A DNA stretch of 64,000 nt from Kyrpidia spormannii (GTDB lineage: Bacteria > Bacillota > Bacilli > Kyrpidiales > Kyrpidiaceae), in contig NZ_CP024955.1 in assembly GCF_002804065.1 (NCBI RefSeq), positions 3,100,001-3,164,000 of the forward strand. The letters run 5' to 3'. Positions 62,223 to 64,000 of the stretch are shown here, piece by piece. The notes beneath the pieces are model-generated. The model saw only the letters and a list, made by a program, of their open reading frames with translations, was not told the origin of the DNA and ran no database searches. The stretch's first letter is position 1. Every line of letters begins with the position of its first letter. The position numbers were made by a program, and so were the translations under genes.

Positions 62223-63190
62223 CCGACTGGAACCGCATGACCGCCGAAGCGTCATCTGCCTTTGGCCCCGCCGGATTCGAAGAAGGGATTCGCCGCTGGG
62301 TCACGGGCGCGGTGGGAGGAAAACTCGACCGCTGTGAAACGGACCCTTTTGGCAATGTCCTGGCCCGGACTTGGACCCCGGGGGCCAAAGGCCGGGTCCT
62401 TCTCGTCGCCGGCCTCGATCAACCGGGCATCCTGGCCACCCACGTCGACGGCGATGGCCGGGTGCGCATCGCACCCATCGGGCCGATTCAGCCCCGGGAC
62501 CTGCCCGGCCAAAAAATCCGCTTTCAAAGCGGAGCCACGGGCTTGGTGGACGCCGAGGTCAAGGGCGAGGGCGAGGCCGTCGATTGGCACTCGTTGTTCG
62601 TCGTGCCCATTTCCGGAACGGTGGGCATTGGTGAACCGGGGGTGATCGACCCCCGGGTAGAGATCCTCGGGGAGATCGCCGTAGGCGCAAATCTTCCGTG
62701 GCGGGCCGGAACCATCGTCCTCGCGGCTTTGGCGGACCAGCTCGCGGGCGGTCGCTACGATGTGACCCTGCTGTTCAGCGCCCAGCGCTCGGTGGGAGCC
62801 CGGGCCGGGCGGCTCGCAGCCTTTGAGGAAGCTTTCGACTGGGCTCTGGACATCGGCACGGCCGCCGTCAACGCGGCGCCAGGAAGCTCAAAGGGCGGCC
62901 TCCGGGTCGGCGGTGGTCCGGTGATCCGGGCCATGGACCGGTCTTTGGTGGTGCGGCCGGAGATGAAACAGCGCCTGTGGGACCTGGCCGAAACCCGGGG
63001 GATTCCCCACCAAGCGGGCGTCACACCCGAGGCCACGTCCGACGGAGGAATCCTGGCGATGAGCGAATCCGGGCTTCTCGTGGGCGGCATCGACATCCCC
63101 GTTTACAAGACCCGGGGAAGCCTGGGATTCCTGCAGTTGACCGACCTCCAGGCAGCCCTGGATCTTCTGCGGGCGGCCCTGGAGACCTGA
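62219..63190 (+). CDS. Catalytically degenerate M42 homologue, paralogue 3
   Basis: Same fold as the two preceding genes (323 residues; FGPAGFEEGIRRWV, DPFGNVLAR, LLVAGLDQPGILATHVD) but the metal site is lost: the His of AHMDE is Gly65, the catalytic EE pair is Arg190-Ser191 (AQRSVG), the DNR/DDR Asp is not present, and the C-terminal His is replaced in PVYKTRG. Only D67 and D211 persist. ATGA overlap with paralogue 2. Probably a structural or regulatory partner. Confidence 0.8.
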   Translation: MTDWNRMTAEASSAFGPAGFEEGIRRWVTGAVGGKLDRCETDPFGNVLARTWTPGAKGRVLLVAGLDQPGILATHVDGDGRVRIAPIGPIQPRDLPGQKIRFQSGATGLVDAEVKGEGEAVDWHSLFVVPISGTVGIGEPGVIDPRVEILGEIAVGANLPWRAGTIVLAALADQLAGGRYDVTLLFSAQRSVGARAGRLAAFEEAFDWALDIGTAAVNAAPGSSKGGLRVGGGPVIRAMDRSLVVRPEMKQRLWDLAETRGIPHQAGVTPEATSDGGILAMSESGLLVGGIDIPVYKTRGSLGFLQLTDLQAALDLLRAALET

Positions 63191-63224
63191 GGCTGAGGCG
63201 CAGGGCCGCACGGGGCCCTGCCCC

Positions 63225-63569
63225 CTACGACTGAGCGATCAGAGCCACGCCCACGAGAATCACCAACACCCCGAGCCAGCGAACCGGCGACACGGCCTCG
63301 TGAAAAATCCACGCCGCCGCCAGGACCCCGAGGACATAGGACAAACTCTGGAGGGGATAGGCGATGCTCAGGGACAACCGGGAGAGGACGGCGAACCAGG
63401 CCACCGTGGCCGCCACATAGAGAAGTAAACCGAGGAGGATCCAGGGGGAGAAAAACGTCTCCGCCACATTGTTCAAATGAAGGCCGCCCACCTGGCCCAG
63501 GCCGATTTTAAAACACACCTGCCCGGCCACCAATAAAACGATATTGAAGAGTAACAGCAGGTAGATCAC
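63225..63569 (-). CDS. Small EamA/SMR-like membrane transporter
   Basis: A 114-residue protein with four helices of the DMT superfamily, similar to ArnE/ArnF or EmrE-like subunits: GQVCFKIGLGQ and SIAYPLQSLSYVLGVLAAAWIFHE. Overlaps the upstream DUF2304 gene as ATGA. In envelope loci such proteins accompany glycosyltransferases as lipid-sugar flippase components. Confidence 0.82.
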   Translation of the reverse strand: MIYLLLLFNIVLLVAGQVCFKIGLGQVGGLHLNNVAETFFSPWILLGLLLYVAATVAWFAVLSRLSLSIAYPLQSLSYVLGVLAAAWIFHEAVSPVRWLGVLVILVGVALIAQS

Positions 63570-63928
63570 CCTTTGTTCCCCCGTTCGGCAACGGCTTTCT
63601 GTTCAATTTCCTCCCTCAGGATGGCCGCCTCCTGGGCCAGGCGCACCACCCGGTCCTCCAGCCGGGACAAAACCACCGTCACATGAAGGATCAGGGAAAA
63701 ACAAAACACGAGGCCGACCAAGAATAACAGTGAAGGCGCGTAATACACGTGGAAAAACGCCGCCATATGTTCGATGGCGGATCGAAAGGTCGAGAGCACG
63801 AGCATCAACAGCCCGACAAAAATCCAAAGGAGCGAATATTTCTCCTTCAGTCGCCGGCGACGGACCAAATCCAGCACAATCAAGATAAACCCGACGGAAA
63901 ACAAAATGGCCAATTGATAGACATCCAT
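63566..63928 (-). CDS. DUF2304 membrane protein
   Basis: A 120-residue protein with three predicted helices and a basic RRRRLKEKYSLLWI segment, the DUF2304 hallmark, ending in a coiled coil. ATG 63928 follows GAGGGGG by eight bases. DUF2304 genes usually lie beside a family-2 glycosyltransferase. Confidence 0.82.
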   Translation of the reverse strand: MDVYQLAILFSVGFILIVLDLVRRRRLKEKYSLLWIFVGLLMLVLSTFRSAIEHMAAFFHVYYAPSLLFLVGLVFCFSLILHVTVVLSRLEDRVVRLAQEAAILREEIEQKAVAERGNKG

Positions 63929-63945
63929 CCCCGCAGCCCCCTCGA

Positions 63946-64000
63946 TCAACCGTGATTTTCCCGGGACAGGCGGGGCCGGCGGAGAACGTTCATCATGAGG
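63946..64000 (-). CDS. C-terminal end of an upstream gene
   Basis: An open minus-strand frame enters from the right edge and stops at 63946-63948, ending RPRLSRENHG, just before the DUF2304 gene. It is probably the tail of a glycosyltransferase, judged only from the neighbouring DUF2304 and SMR genes. Only 17 codons are visible. Confidence 0.35.
   Translation of the reverse strand, partial: LMMNVLRRPRLSRENHG

Noticed and set aside
1-64000. CRISPR arrays, tRNA and rRNA genes
   Set aside because: No regularly spaced repeats, cloverleaf sequences or rRNA motifs were seen.

Overview
The window looks like chromosome of a high-GC, spore-forming Firmicute, most likely Kyrpidia or another Alicyclobacillaceae. 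This is inferred from GerA-type germination genes, a CsaB cell-wall pyruvyltransferase, strong purine-rich ribosome binding sites and dense operons; no rRNA or tRNA was seen to confirm it. Bases 1 to about 12,190 are visibly less GC-rich than the rest and carry the insertion-sequence debris, so that part may be acquired.

Layout. (1) 1-4.2 kb: the end of a branched-chain amino-acid-type ABC importer (LivH, M, G, F) followed by an M20 allantoate/N-carbamoyl amidohydrolase. (2) 4.2-6.9 kb: remnants of three unrelated insertion sequences (IS1634-, IS605- and IS21-like), the last of which truncates a sodium/solute symporter gene. (3) 6.9-12.2 kb, minus strand: epimerase, SDR, APC permease, NodB-fold deacetylase and ureohydrolase, probably one catabolic operon behind a promoter overlapped by a repeated operator-like motif. 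(4) 12.2-16.4 kb: omega-aminotransferase, alanine dehydrogenase and CoA-acylating semialdehyde dehydrogenase, a plausible beta-alanine to acetyl-CoA route, with seven DnaA-box-like sites in the middle. (5) 17.3-29.3 kb: a complete phosphonate (C-P lyase) locus, phnDCEE, a hexapeptide transferase, phnM, phnF, phnGHIJKL and a PHP phosphoesterase, with a relict second phnM. (6) 29.5-32.4 kb: a candidate small RNA, then a beta-oxidation-type dehydrogenase and an acyl-CoA ligase. (7) 32.6-35.4 kb: gerAA and gerAC without a gerAB. (8) 35.5-41.3 kb: a MarR-controlled EmrAB-like efflux operon and a FolC-like ligase. (9) 41.5-45.7 kb: nitrilase, CsaB, a small DUF2642-like protein, and a 49-residue membrane protein coupled to an ArsB-like transporter. 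(10) 46.1-59.0 kb: a type IV pilus assembly cluster (PilB, PilC, pilin, prepilin peptidase, four minor pilins including two large tandem paralogues, PilMNO) followed by a degenerate EAL protein. (11) 59.2-63.2 kb: a SRAP (YedK/HMCES) protein in one translationally coupled operon with three M42 peptidase paralogues, the third lacking metal ligands. (12) 63.2-64 kb: small membrane proteins of a cell-envelope locus that continues off the window.

The most promising unexplained systems are the SRAP plus M42 trio, the pilus cluster with predicted c-di-GMP input (MshEN motif in PilB, degenerate EAL nearby) and tandem giant tip pilins, the DnaA-box cluster inside a metabolic operon, the orphan promoter-terminator transcript near 29.5 kb, and the ureohydrolase/deacetylase operon with its paired operator-like repeats.
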